A stretch of DNA of 64,000 bases. Source: Urophycis tenuis (taxonomy: Eukaryota > Chordata > Actinopteri > Gadiformes > Phycidae). Position 1 is the stretch's first letter, and the number at the start of each line of letters is the position of its first letter. The notes beneath the pieces are model-generated. The model did no database searches. It saw only the letters and a list, made by a program, of their open reading frames with translations, and was not told where the DNA came from. The stretch is from the NCBI GenBank assembly GCA_036785325.1, contig JAXIVH010000028.1, forward strand, positions 3,887,082 through 3,951,081. The letters run 5' to 3'. Both the position numbers and the translations under genes were made by a program. Shown here in pieces: positions 38,956 through 53,900 of this stretch.

Positions 38956-41900
38956 CTACTCCATTTTGGATCTCTCCATTTTGGTTTTGAGGATTTCCTG
39001 GGAAGAGAACAGGGAGGGTGAGTGCACAGCGGGGCCCCGCCCCGGTGCACCCTGGGTATTGGTGGTGCCCCCGCCCTGGTGCACCCTGGGTATTGGTGGT
39101 GCCCCCGCCCAGGTGCACCCTGGGTACTGAGTTTGTTTAACGTGGACTGTAAGCGACAGGATACTTTACCTCTTCTTCATCCAGCATCACAGGCAGAGCC
39201 CTGTGGAGAGACAGACACCAAGTGAGAGACTGACAGAGAGACTGACAGAGAGACAGAGTGAGAGACTGACAGAGAGACAGAGTGAGAGACTGACAGAGAC
39301 AGAGTGAGAGACTGACAGAGAGACAGAGTGAGAGACTGACAGAGAGACAGAGTGAGAGACTGACAGAGAGACAGAATGAGAGACTGACAGAGTGAGAGAC
39401 TGACAGACAGAGTGAGAGACTGACAGAGAGACAGAGTGAGAGTGAGAGACTGACAGACAGAGTGAGAGTCATTTCCTTCATCACTGTCACATGAAGTGAA
39501 ACACAAGACTCATTCATCAACTCCAACCCAGTTCCTCTTTTATCTAATTACCTCAGAAAGGTCAAAGTAGAAAAAAAACAACACAGACTTTCTCTCATTA
39601 TCTGCTAAACGAAAGCAGTCTTATTTATCATGTATATTTATTTGATATAGACGTTGATGACACGCTTGGGGTCAAAGGCTGACTACGGACCAATGGGCAC
39701 CTCAACAGTGTTTTAAATCAGTTCCCCCTCCCCACGCAGTCAAGTGAAGCCATGGGCTGGACCCAGTGACCCCACCCTTACATACTCACACGTCTGCCAC
39801 GGTGGTGGGAATGTTCTCCTCCACCCACTTCAGGTCCTCATCCTAGAAAACAAAGCCCACAGAATGAGTTGGATGAGTGACTGAGGAGCAGTCTGAAGTG
39901 ACTAAAGGAGGTTCATACAGGAACAGTCTGAAGTGACTAAATAATAATAATAATAATAACTAATAATAAATTTAATTTAGAGGCGCCTTTCATGTCACCC
40001 AAGGTCACCTTACAAAGTATAAAATCTTAAGATCATTAAAAACAAGACAACATGGTAAAAACAAGACAATGTGATAGAAGCAAGTGAAGTAGTGCCCAGT
40101 TATAGTGTGTATGCCAGTTTGAACATGTGTGTTTTGAGTTGTGACTTGAAGATTGTGATGGTGTCAGACTGTCTTATGTGTGAGGGGAGGGAGTTCCAGA
40201 GCCTAAAGGAGGTTCATACAGGAACAGTCTGAAGTGACTAAAGGAGGTTCATACAGGAACAGTCTGAAGTGACTAAAGGAGGTTCATACAGGAACAGTCT
40301 GAAGCGACTAAAGGAACAGTCTGAAGTGACTAAAGGAGGTTCATACAGGAACAGTCTGAAGCGACTAAAGGAACAGTCTGAAGCAACAAAAGGAACAGTC
40401 TGAAGTGACTAAAGGAACATTCTGAAGTGACTAAAGGAGGTTCACACAGGAACAGTCTGAAGCGATAAAAGGAACAGTGTGAAGTGACTAAAGGAGGTTC
40501 AGACAGGAACATTCTGAAGCAACTAAAGTAACAGTCTGAAGCCACTAAAGGAACAGTCTGAAATGACTAAAGGAGGTTCATACAGGAACAGTCAGAAGTG
40601 ACTAAAGGAACAGTCTGAAGTGACTAAAGGAGGTTCATACAGCAACAGTCAGAAGCAACTAAAGGAACAGTCTGAAGTGACTAAAGGAGGTTCATACAGC
40701 AACATTCTGACGCAACTAAAGGAACAGTCTGAAGTGACTAAAGGAGGTTCATACAGGAACAGTATGAAGCGACTAGAGGAATAAAGGAACAGCTCACCTC
40801 TTTGCTCAGCAGTCTCTGGGAGCCGTTAGAGTCTGGCTTGGAGCCCCTCATCTTCATCCCCTCTGGAAGAGCCAAGAGCAAGGACACCAAACAAGATCAG
40901 AACCCATCCTCGGTACCCGTCCCCCTGACCCCAACCCCCGGTCCCCCCTGTCCTCACACCAATGTGTCCTCGCTAGCCACGCCCCCAGCTGGTCACATGG
41001 TGTGGACTCTCTGGCTGTACAGAAGGCCGCCACCATGAGGCTACGTCAGGTTCTCACAGAGGGTTTTTACTGAGCGTGAGATCACTATAGGAGGTGGAGG
41101 CGAGGAGAGCAGAACCCCACGGCCTCGTGAAGGTGGTGGACCACTAAACCTCTGGAACATTCTTGTTCACAAGAAGGAGTTTTGGATGGATAAGTCCTCG
41201 TTTAGATGGAGAACCTTTCCAACTTCAAACGAGTCAGTATGTGTTGATGAAGGTCCTCCTTACCGAAAGCTTCGTTCAGCATGGGCTCCTTGGCCTCCTC
41301 CTCGTCATCGTCTTCATCGATCAGCGGCGAATGGGAAAACCTGAGCAGGGAGCCCATGAACACACCTGTTACACATCCCCGTTACACCTCCCTGTTGCAA
41401 GGCATTAACACTGCAAGGGCGAGGGTCGGACACACACATGCTACATTCTGACGAATGTACTTTTTGTAAGTCTCTTTGGATGAAAGAGTCTGCTAAATGC
41501 CCTCAATGTAAATGTAATGTTCTCAGCCATTCTAACCTTTGGCTGTTGGCGGAGGGTCGCAGCAGGACCATGATGACCAGCAAGATGGTGGAGAAGAGGA
41601 GTCTCCAGAAGGCATCGTCCACCCACAGATCCCTCCAGCCCTGTGGGGGGACAACAGCCGTTAAGAGGACCAGGGACTGAGGGGAGGCCCTGGCCTCTGG
41701 GGGTCCACCAGCAGCAGGAGATGGGGGAGGAACACAGGGTGGAGAGGGGGACAGCTGAGAGGCTTTAGTATGAAGTCCAAGGAGATCAATCTGACCAATC
41801 ACAACCTTCAGTATTCATGGCCAATCCCGTTTCAGTTTAAACGCTAGGGAGTCATGGCAACAGACGGTAGTGTGATGATTAATCACTGACACTGATTAAA

Positions 41901-44900
41901 CCTACCGTCTGGCAGTCCACCATCTTGAAGACCTTGGTGGTCCAGATGATGAAGATGATGGAGGCTGTGGAGACACATACAAAGCTTGAGGTGATACGCA
42001 AACAACACATACACAAAAGTATAAACAACATGTGCACACGTGTGTGGACCAATTCGGATCAGCACTGGTGTTATTATTAACCATGTGGTGGTCTACAGAG
42101 ACAGTGTTATTAACCATGTGGTGGTCTACAGAGACAGTGTTATTAACCATGTGGTGGTCTACAGAGAGTGTTATTAACCATGTGGTGGTCTACAGAGACA
42201 GTGTTATTAACCATGTGGTGGTCTACAGAGACAGTGTTATTAACCATGTGGTGGTCTACAGAGACAGTGTTATTAACCATGTGGTGGTCTACAGAGACAG
42301 TGTTATTAACCAAGTGGTGGTCTACAGAGACAGTGTTATTAACCATGTGGTGGTCTACAGAGACAGTGTTATTAACCATGTGGTGGTCCACAGAGACAGT
42401 GTTATTAACCATGTGGTGGTCTACAGAGACAGTGTTATTAACCATGTGGTGGTCTACAGAGACAGTGTTATTAACCATGTGGTGGTCTACAGAGACAGTG
42501 TTATTAACCATGTGGTGGTCTACAGAGAGTGTTATCAACCATGTGGTGGTCTACAGAGACAGTGTTATCAACCATGTGGTGGTCTAAAGAGACAGTTATT
42601 TACCATGTGGTGGTCTACAGAGAGACAGTGTTATTAACCATGTGGTGGTCTACAGACAGACAGTGTTATTAACCATGTGGTGGTCCACAGAGAAAGTGCT
42701 ATTAACCATGTGGTGGTCTACAGAGAGACAGTGTTATTAACCATGTGGTGGTCTACAGAGAGTGTTATTAACCATGTGGTGGTCCACAGAGAGACAGTGT
42801 TATTAACCATGTGGTGGTCTACAGAGAGACATGGTGGTCCACAGAGACAGTGTTATTAACACAGTGATCCAGACCGTGTGGTTGTCCACAGACCGACCCA
42901 CAGTGATCCAGACCGTGTGGTGGTCCACAGACCCACAGTGATCCAGACCGTGTGGTGGTCAACAGACTCACAGTGATCCAGACCGCGTGGTGGTCCACAG
43001 ACCGACCCACAGTGATCCAGACCCTGTGGTGGTCCACAGACAGACCCACAGTGATCCAGACTGTGTGGTGGTCCACAGACCCACAGTGATCCAGACCGTG
43101 TGGTGGTCCACAGACAGACCCACAGTGATCCAGACCGTGTGGTGGTCCACAGACAGACCCACAGTGATCCAGACCACGTGGTGGTCAACAGACCTACCCA
43201 CAGTGATCCAGACCACGTGGTGGTCCACAGACAGACCCACAGTGATCCAGACTGCGTGGTGGTCCACAGACCCACAGTGATCCAGAACCTGTGGTTGTCC
43301 ACAGACCCACAGTGATCCAGACCGCGTGGTGGTTCACAGACAGACCCACAGTGATCCAGATCCTGTGGTGGTCCACAGACCCACAGTGATCCAGACCTCG
43401 TGGTGGTCCAGACAGACCCACAGTGATCCAGACACTGTGGTTGTCCACAGACCCACAGTGATCCAGACTGCGTGGTGGTCCACAGACCCACATTGATCCA
43501 GACTGCGTGGTGGTCCACAGACCCACAGTGATCCAGACCGCGGGGGGCTGGACTGGGGAGACTCACCGACCACGGAGAAGATGAGAGTGTTGGTGAAGTG
43601 CTGATACAGCTGGAGCTTCACCACATTCCTGCGCAGCTTTAGCAGACGAGTGGTCTGAGACAGGCTGATGAAGATGTGGGAGCAAGGAGTCAAGGAGAAG
43701 AACCATGTGGAGGGAACCATCACCCCCACGAACCCCGAGTCAAGTGGGCTTTCCTTGGAACATCATTTGTTTTCATCATTAACCACCGACTCTTTACGAA
43801 AAATAATTATTAACCATCAAAAAGGCTAAGGGGTTCAAATCCTTTCAAAATAAAAGTCCCTGTTGAAAATGAGCAGGCGTGTGAGTAAAGGATATCCACC
43901 ACATGACACAGGAGTCGATCAGGGAGAGGCTGAGGTTAGCCACCAGGGCCACCGTATCGTTGAAGCCCTGCAGGGAGACAGGGACAGGTGGAGAGACAGG
44001 TGGAGAGACAGACATATACACAGACAGAAGGGTAGAAGATAGGCAGACAGGATATCAGACTGGCAGGCTGTTTGTTTTGCAGGCGGTGAAAAGCTGGTGG
44101 GTGTTGATGCTAGTGTCAGAGTATCAGAGTGTTGATGCTAGTGTCAGAGTATCAGAGTGTTGATGCTAGTGTCAGAGTATCAGAGTGTTGATGCTAGTGT
44201 CAGAGTATCAGAGTGTTGATGCTAGTGTCAGAGTATCAGAGTGTTGATGCTAGTGTCAGAGTATCAGAGTGTTGATGCTAGTGTCAGAGTATCAGAGTGT
44301 TGATGCTAGTGTCAGAGTATCAGAGTGTTGATGCTAGTGTCAGAGTATCAGAGTGTTGATGCTAGTGTCAGAGTATCAGAGTGTTGATACTTGTGTCAGA
44401 GTATCAGAGTGTTGATGCTAGTGTCAGAGTATCAGTGTTGATACTTGTGTCAGAGTATCAGAGTGTTGATGCTAGTGTCAGAGTATCAGAGTGTTGATGC
44501 TAGTGTCAGAGTATCAGAGTGTTGATGCTAGTGTCAGAGTATCAGAGTGTTGATGCTAGTGTCAGAGTATCAGAGTGTTGATGCTAGTGTCAGAGTATCA
44601 GAGTGTTGATGCTAGTGTCAGAGTATCAGAGTGTTGATGCTAGTGTCAGAGTATCAGAGTGTTGATGCTAGTGTCAGAGTATCAGAGTGTTGATGCTAGT
44701 GTCAGAGTATCAGAGTGTTGATGCTAGTGTCAGAGTATCAGAGTGTTGATGCTAGTGTCAGAGTATCAGAGTGTTGATACTTGTGTCAGAGTATCAGAGT
44801 GTTGATGCTAGTGTCAGAGTATCAGAGTGTTATCAGGGAGAGTGAGACGTACCCCCGTGACTCGGAGCACTCCTTCCACGGAGGAGAAGAGGAGGTACAG

Positions 44901-47900
44901 CAAGCCCACCGCCACCAGCCGGGGCACCGTGGTGCCCAGCCGAGGCCTGCACCAATGACAAAGCAGGAGGAAGTGGAATCAGCCAATCATCTGACCCAAA
45001 TGGCTTGAAGAGGCGGGTTTGGTCCCGTGTGCCGACGAATGGTGGCTCTGACAAGAATCACGCTGGCTCTATGATTGGCTTCTAAGTGAAAATACATGCT
45101 CAGCATTGTGACTAACACTGACTAACACTTACCGGACGATGCCATAGCCCAGACTGACAATGAGGAACAGGATTCGGGCTAAAGACCTCTTGAGGGCAGA
45201 AAGCAGCTCGCCAAATATCACAGCACCTATGACTTTGGAAGACATACACACACATATACATATATATATCATATATATGTACATACATATATATATGCAC
45301 ATACATACATATAAAGAATGTGATGTGTGAACGTCTCAGATCCCCAGGTTTGGTCGAGTCTGGAGTTCTTCTTTTTTTTCGAGGTGCCGAGCGAGAGCCT
45401 GGAATGGATCATTCCTCAATCCTCGATGGTTCCAGAGACCGAGGTGAGCGGAACGACCGCAGGACACACTCAGTACTTTGAGGTTGAGATAAAGCCTAGA
45501 GGTAGAACTGAAAACACTCGGGTTTGAACTCGCTCGACCAGACCTCCTCCCCTCAACACGTCACAACACGTCACCCCCAGTGTTGAGGGGGAGACGACAG
45601 ACCTCCTCCCCTCAACACCTCACCCCCAGTGTTGAGGGGGAGACGAAGTACCTCCTCCCCTCAACACGTCACCCCCAGTGTTGAGGGGGAGACGACAGAC
45701 CTCCTCCCCTCAACACCTCACCCCCAGTGTTGAGGGGGAGACGACAGACCTCCTCCCCTCAACACCTCACCCCCAGTGTTGAGGGGGAGACGACAGACCT
45801 CCCCCCCTCAACACCTCACCCCCAGTGTTGAGGGGGAGACGACAGACCTCCTCCCCTCAACACCTCACCCCCAGTGTTGAGGGGGAGACGACAGACCTCC
45901 CCCCCTCAACACCTCACCCCCAGTGTTGAGGGGGAGACGACAGACCTCCTCCCCTCAACACCTCACCCCCAGTGTTGAGGGGGAGACGACAGACCTCCTC
46001 CCCACAACACCTCACCCCCAGTGTTGAGGGGGAGACGACAGACCTCCTCCCCTCAACACCTCACCCCCAGTGTTGAGGGGGAGACGACAGACCTCCTCCC
46101 CTCAACACCTCACCCCCAGTGTTGAGGGGGAGACGACAGACCTCCTCCCCTCAACACCTCACCCTCAGTGTTGAGGGGGAGACGACAGACCTCCCCCCCT
46201 CAACACCTCACCCCCAGTGTTGAGGGGGAGACGACAGACCTCCCCCCCTCAACACCTCACCCCCAGTGTTGAGGGGGAGACGACAGACCTCCTCCCCTCC
46301 TCAACACCTCACCCCCAGTGTTGAGGGGGAGACGACAGACCTCCTCCCCTCAACACGTCACAACACCTCACCCCCAGTGTTGAGGGGGAGACGACAGACC
46401 TCCTCCCCTCAACACCTCACCCCCAGTGTTGAGGGGGAGACGACAGACCTCCTCCCCTCAACACCTCACCCCCAGTGTTGAGGGGGAGACGACAGACCTC
46501 CTCTCCTCAACACCTCACCCCCAGTGTTGAGGGGGAGACGACAGACCTCCCCTCCTCAACACCTCACCCCCAGTGTTGAGGGGGAGACGACAGACCTCCT
46601 CCCCTCAACACCTCACCCCCAGTGTTGAGGGGGAGACGACAGACCTCCTCCCCTCAACACCTCACCCCCAGTGTTGAGGGGGAGACGACAGACCTCCTCC
46701 CCTCAACACCTCACCCCCAGTGTTGAGGGGGAGACGACAGACCTCCTCCCCTCAACACCTCACCCCCAGTGTTGAGGGGGAGACGACAGACCTCCTCCCC
46801 TCAACACCTCACCCCCAGTGTTGAGGGGGAGACGACAGACCTCCTCCCCTCAACACCTCACCCCCAGTGTTGAGGGGGAGACGACAGACCTCCTCCCCTC
46901 AACACCTCACCCCCAGTGTTGAGGGGGAGACGACAGACCTCCTCCCCTCAACACGTCACCCCCAGTGTTGAGGGGGAGACGACAGACCTCCTCCCCTCAA
47001 CACCTCACCCCCAGTGTTGAGGGGGAGACGACAGACCTCCTCCCCTCAACACCTCACCCCCAGTGTTGAGGGGGAGACGACAGACCTCCTCCCCTCAACA
47101 CCTCACCCCCAGTGTTGAGGGGGAGACGACAGACCTCCTCCCCTCAACACCTCACCCCCAGTGTTGAGGGGGAGACGACAGACCTCCTCTCCTCAACACC
47201 TCACCCCCAGTGTTGAGGGGGAGACGACAGACCTCCTCCCCTCAACACCTCACCCCCAGTGTTGAGGGGGAGACGACAGACCTCCTCCCCTCAACACCTC
47301 ACCCCCAGTGTTGAGGGGGAGACGACAGACCTCCCCCCCTCAACACCTCACCCCCAGTGTTGAGGGGGAGACGACAGACCTCCTCTCTCAAAACAAAAAG
47401 TGAAATCCAACAAACGGAGGCTCACCAAAATCTCCTTGGTACCGGATGCTCTGGTACTCTGAGTAGAACACGGCCTTCTCCAACATCCCCAGGATGATGA
47501 CGGCCCCGATCCAGAACTGGACCCTCAGCAGGTCCCGCCAGTAGCAGGCGGACCAGAAGAGCCACAAGGCCCCGAACAGCACGTACACGATGCACATGAC
47601 CATGAAAAACTGGGAGAGAACGTGGAGACTTCATTAGTGTGGTGCCTGCACACAGAACCTCTGAGAGGTGGTGCCTGCACACAGAACCTCTGAGATCCAT
47701 CAGAACACTTCACAGAACACCAATGAAACCAATAAAAAATAGCAAAATAGGAATAATTTCTCCTCAATGCCGCCATTCACTTGATCAATCTATGTTACAA
47801 TCAGCACCATTGACTTAGTGATCTATAAAGCGAGTCACCTACCATCATCAGCGGCCAATCAGCTGGGGACGAATAGTCATGTGATCCCTTCATCTCCACT

Positions 47901-50900
47901 TTCACTAGAAAAAAAAACGGCAAGAACCATATAACCATCAGGAGCTACAAAGAGCACCAGAGGAGCCCAAGGCCTGCATTCAGTGGGACATCGTTGGCTT
48001 CAGTCTGGAGATGAGAGCCAGAGGAGAAGGTCTTACTAGTGAAGGCGAACATGCCCTCGTCCTCATCTCCTCGGTGCTGCTGTATGGGCTGGACCTTCAC
48101 GATGAACAGATAGGGGCCATCTTCCCATGCCCGGGCCACAGCCCCGATATCCTGCCAGATTATGAGCCCACATTATGATTACCACATTATATATATAAAG
48201 TACATAGTATATACTATATACTTTATATATATATATATATAAAGTATATTATCATACTATTAGAATATACATGCTATTATAATCCCCAAATTAAAATCCC
48301 AGAGAACAATCTGGGCCTGCACATATAAACACCACTGACAGAGGCTTTGATGTTTGACGGGCAGTAGGGGGAGTGGCCCCGACAGACAGGAAGTGGTCCC
48401 GACAGACAGGGAGTGGTCCCGACAGACAGGAAGTGGTCCCGACAGACAGGAAGTGGCCCCGACAGACAGGGCGTGGCCCCGACAGACAGGGCGTGGCCCC
48501 GACAGACAGGAAGTGGCCCCGACAGACAGGAAGTGGTCCCGACAGACAGGGAGTGGCCCCGACAGACAGGAAGTGGCCCCGACAGACAGGGAGTGGCCCC
48601 GACAGACAGGAAGTGGCCCCGACAGACAGGGAGTGGCCCCGACAGACAGGAAGTGGCCCCGACAGACAGGAAGTGGCCCCGACAGACAGGGCGTGGCCCC
48701 GACAGACAGGGAGTGGCCTCACCGGTTTCTCAGGCCAGGTCAGCGTCTGGTTGGATGGATCACTCTGGGGAAAAGAAATATATATAAAGCACTGGACACA
48801 GTACAGTGTTTCCCACAGACTAGGTAGCAATGTGTGGTGCTGGGCCATACGGAGACCAGGGGCTCTGACCAGGGGGAGGGGGCGTCGCCATTTGAACAGG
48901 AGGGGGTCAGAGGGCGACGCCCCCTCCTCCTGGTCAGAGCAACAGACGATGAGCCACAACTTTCTGAAATTCATAGTTCTGCAGGGAAGGGAGACTGACT
49001 TTGGTTTGGAATGAAAGTGAGAAAACAGGACAGAGTAACATGGCTATCACTCACATTTTTCTTTAAAGCTACAGGAAGCATTTGAAATTATTCAGCTCAA
49101 TCTTAATTCTTTAGAGTAAGTTATTGAGGAGAAGACAGCTAAAACATTTTACCAGAACCCTGCCTGGTTTCATTCCACACCCCAACTCCATACATTACAG
49201 GGCAGGCCAGTAGAGTAGTTTGCTCATACAAATACCTGGACGTTATGTTAGAGGAAGACCTGTCTTTTAAGTTTCATGTTGAGAATTACTCACCAAAATT
49301 GACACACTTTAGTTTGTAAAGTTCAGTTTTTACCTGAACTGTAGATTCTGTGACATTCAAGGAATGAATTGCAAAAAACAACTAAAGCTGGAGGTTTTTA
49401 TTTCAAACTGAACTCAAGACCTACCTCAACCAATATCAACCTGTTCTTGTATTTAACGTTTTTGGTAAAACAAAATAAATAGTCTAATGTAACGATATAA
49501 ATATAATAATACAAATAAAATACTATAATTAGATATAAATAACTACTAAAGGTACAACAAGGCAACTAACTAAAATAAATGGAACAGCATTAGCCTATTT
49601 TGTGCAAAGCTTGCATGTCCTATCAGTGAGTGTGTGCACTGTGCATGTATCAGTGATGCGCTGGATGAGCAAGATCATTAAACAGTTGCGAGTCACCAAA
49701 AAATACTTTAATGATATTCGGGTCGGGTCGGTTAAAATATAGATGCCGAATACACTTTTGTAATGTATAGAGTAGCCTATATCATATAAGACAAAGCCAT
49801 CATTGGCTGAATGACTTTTGCAAAGATGCAGCACGATCTTTCCAGGTGCCAACTTAGAGACAACGTTTACGTTTCTTTCTTTTTTTTTTTAGACCAAGTG
49901 GGCTTACTGTCTGTCTGATTTAGGTCACTGTTTAATTTTGAATATGTAGCCTGTTAAGCCTAGGTTATTCGTTGACCTGGTGAACAAAGGTTTAAATGTG
50001 CAATGCACGTTTTAAATGCGTTTCTCAGGGACGTCAGTTTTACGTAAGCCAATGAGGCTATGATTAAGCTAATCAAGATACCTATTAGAATAAGTGGTTC
50101 GGGAAGCAGGTCGGGTACATTATTTTAATATTAGTACTTGTGGTCAGAGTTGCAGTTGGGTTGGTTGAAAACGTCGGGCGAGTGCGGGTCTTTTATAAGC
50201 ATAACCCCACTGGCAAGTGCGGGTCTCTCTCTCTCTTGCTCTCTATGTGCGTGTGTGTGTGTGTGTGTGAACGACAATGACAGGGAGAAAGAGTGCTACG
50301 CGGAGATGAATGAATCGAAGGATATTTATATTTCCAAATCGCGTTGGAAAAAAAAACAAAAAAAAACGGAATCAATTCGTGGCGCTCGATGTTCAATCTG
50401 TGGCGCCGCGCCACACATTGGTCTATGTATGGGAAACACTGCAGTAGTAGTAGTAATAAATATACAGGAGCAGCAGGAGAGAGTCCCGGGGTGGTCAGTG
50501 AACCACTGTTGTCAGTCTTTTGTTCAGACCAGTCTTTAGAATGGACCTAAGGTCTGTCTGTAATAAGTCTGTCCCATCTAAATGCACGGTGGTTGTAAAC
50601 ACCAGATGCCGAGCGCCATTATGAAGCCGTTACCATAGAAACGGCCCAGATGTTGTTCTCACACCTGCTCCAGACCGGGCGTAGGACTTACACCCGCTAG
50701 GCTGAAGCCCACATGGTGCATTACTATGGTACCATTAGGTCTTAGAACGTCAAGTTAGGACCGCCCTATCTTAAAGAGGAACTGAACTGAAATTTTAAGT
50801 TTAGTTGATATAACAGATGTATTGTCTGCCTTCTCATTGGTACTATAACTAAAATGGCTGAACATACAATATACAATAAAATTGTATGTTGAAAGTGTTG

Positions 50901-53900
50901 TTTTTGTTACATGGGCGCAGCCATTGTGGATTTCAACAATCAGCTATGTCACTGGAATGGTAAGCTACTCTGTGGCTAACTAGCAGCCATAGCAGGTAAT
51001 GAGCCTGAAGCTGAAATGGCTACGGAAAAGCAAACGAGTCTACAGGAGGATCATACTGTATTGCCCCTGGCTGTAGTAATGAATTACGAGCACACCGATC
51101 CCGGTGAAGACGCATGTTTTGATATATCATTCGTCCTACAACTTTCCGAGTTGTAGTAGTAGTAGACTAGTAGCAAATCGAAATTCGTCTGGAAAAGGAA
51201 TAATAATAATAAGGCAAATCCACAGAATAACAATAGTGAGGCAATTGCCTGAGGCAATTCCGTCCATATTTTAATTTTCAAGCTCTAGTACAGGGCAGAC
51301 CGATAGACCAACTACTGGAAGCAACACCACCGATGCTATCTGTCGCAGAGACAGGGCTCTGAAACGAACCCTTCAGGCGGAGGACAGAGCGGAACGTTTA
51401 GCTGCTATCCAGCATGCCAGCTAGTACACTGGTCTACTAGGCAAAGTGCTGGATGTTCCGGTCACATACACAAAACACTAACATATTCACATACACGCAC
51501 AAATAAATCCTCAACCAGTGTAGGCTTACAGCGCCGACAAACAGAGTGACATGGGTTGTGCGGCAATTGAGTCCAAAACCAAATTAGCGACCACACGATC
51601 CAACCTAGGGCAACGGTTAGCAGCTAAACATTTGGAACATGTAGTCTCGTGTCAATCTCAACAAACTAGCACTCCAACCATGTGAAGTGTATATACTATG
51701 ACTCCGACGATATCACAGATCTGTTTCGTAGCTGCTAATTAAACCACGGCGGGTCCGTAAACAGAAAGTTCCACAAATGTCTACTCACCATGAAGTTCGC
51801 CGACTAGCAGATCGCTGATGCAGAGAGTTCAACTCAAGGAAATAGTTCCATAATAAGATCGGTGCATATCCATCTGTGCAATATCCATCAATCCATCCAC
51901 CTAAAATAAACCGTGACACGTGAATCCGCCTCGCATCTAGATGCTCATCCGGGGGTGTATCTCTCAAAGTGCATCTAACATGTCTTGCCGTGACAGCGCT
52001 ACAGCGCTTTGTTTGGTAGTCGGACACTATAGGTATGTCCCTCACAGGCTCAAACGCATAACCTGTTATGTGAAAATCGCTATTTTCCACCATAGACCGT
52101 AGAAGACGTTCGCGGGTCTGCACCTTCTGCCTATAGAACTTCCAATGACCTACGGTCGCACCATGCCTGTGACGTCACCGAAAATGGCGGCGTTCTAATA
52201 CTAATAAACACAATTTTTCTGATGCTTAAAAAAGCTATGTATGGATTTTTTAAAATATTTTTTTTGTGTGTCATTTTTTTTATTATGGTAATAACTAACA
52301 AGTTATCAATGTTGATTATTTCAGTTCAGTTCATCTTTAAGAACCAGTGTCAGCCCTTTGGCGCCGAGCGAGCTGGGTATGAAAGGCTTATGGCTTGGGT
52401 CTGACCTTAGGGGGGGAGAGAGGCTGGTAGCTGTTGAAGTCTGGATGGTACACCTGGTGAGGGACAGAATGGAGACTTGAGACCAGGACAGACTCATTTG
52501 TTCATGCAAATAGGTATATTGAGCCACACTGTATGGTTCCTTTATCAGTTAAGTTATCAGTTAATCAATGATAGTGATATAAAAACAGTGGCAGCGTGAG
52601 TTCCAAACCAGCTGCCATCACAACAGTGCTGCAGACCTTTGGCAGGAACAGAGAGGAGCAGTTGTCAAAGTACATGTAGCCCTGGCTGTAGTAGCCACTC
52701 CAGTCGCTCATCAGCATGTTCTCCAGGCCAAACATGTTGATCACTTTTTGGTCCTGCGCAAAAACATTGAATTCAACAGTCGGCCAGTGGACTCAGGCCG
52801 GCCGTGGCTCCAGTGTCAGACTGACAGGCTGAGTTTTAAAGTCATTAGTCATTGACCAAAGTGCCAACATGTGAATGAAAGCAATAGAAAGAATTCTGTG
52901 AATTTAATTAGTCTAATTAACGAGGAGGCTTTGTTGGGGGGGGGGGGGGGGGGTCAGAGATTGAAGTTAACCAAACATAAACAAGCTTCAAGAAAAAATG
53001 ATCATGAGTCTGTGGAAACAAAGATATGAAGTGCACACTGACCACGGTATTGAAGACCTCATTGTAACATATGGATGAGCGGAGGTACCAGCTGATGTTG
53101 AAGGACAGGTTTCCTTCACAAGACGTAGAGTCCCCATGGACTGCAACGACAGAAAGAAAACTTTATTTACATCAACAATGACAACAATTGACACTCCAAT
53201 GCCATCTATGGCTATACAGTTTTACAAGAAAATACTATTTGACCAAAGCGTTGGTAAAGGGGCATTTAGGGGACACTTGTCCTAAGCGACTTACAATTAG
53301 TACATTTGTGAGGTTTGACATGTGGACAGTTGGAGGAGGATCAAGGGGATCGAACCGCCGACCCTACGGTGACCCGGGCGACCCGCTATGTCTACCCGCT
53401 CTACCCACTGAGCTGCTGCCACCCCACCCTCAGGTACAACTCAGTAGGAGGGGGTGATTGTTTCAGACAGCAGAGGTAGACAAAAGATCATCAAAACTGG
53501 CTTCATACCAATAGGAGTACTTACAATTCATGTAAATCGTAGTATTGGCATACAAGGTCTTCCGGAAGAACACATCTTGCGACTACAAATGAAGAAGACA
53601 AACACAGAGCGATTGTCCAAATCTCAACCTTCACATGGACCTTCTACGCTTCACCTCGTGATGATGGGTGCTGGTACTCGAGCATAGACAGTAGGGCCTG
53701 CACGTCGTAACGTCAAACCACACGTGACCGCCCCCATTTCGGAAGCAATGTTCTTGGTAGAAATGGTGTTTGGGTCAGTAATTAATCGTGAACATATTTG
53801 TCGTTATGGAGTGGAAATTTTGTGTGTCAAACTGCTACAGCGTTTCCCATGAGAGACGTGGCATTGGTCACCAGCGATATATTTGAGCTCATTAAGTCGT

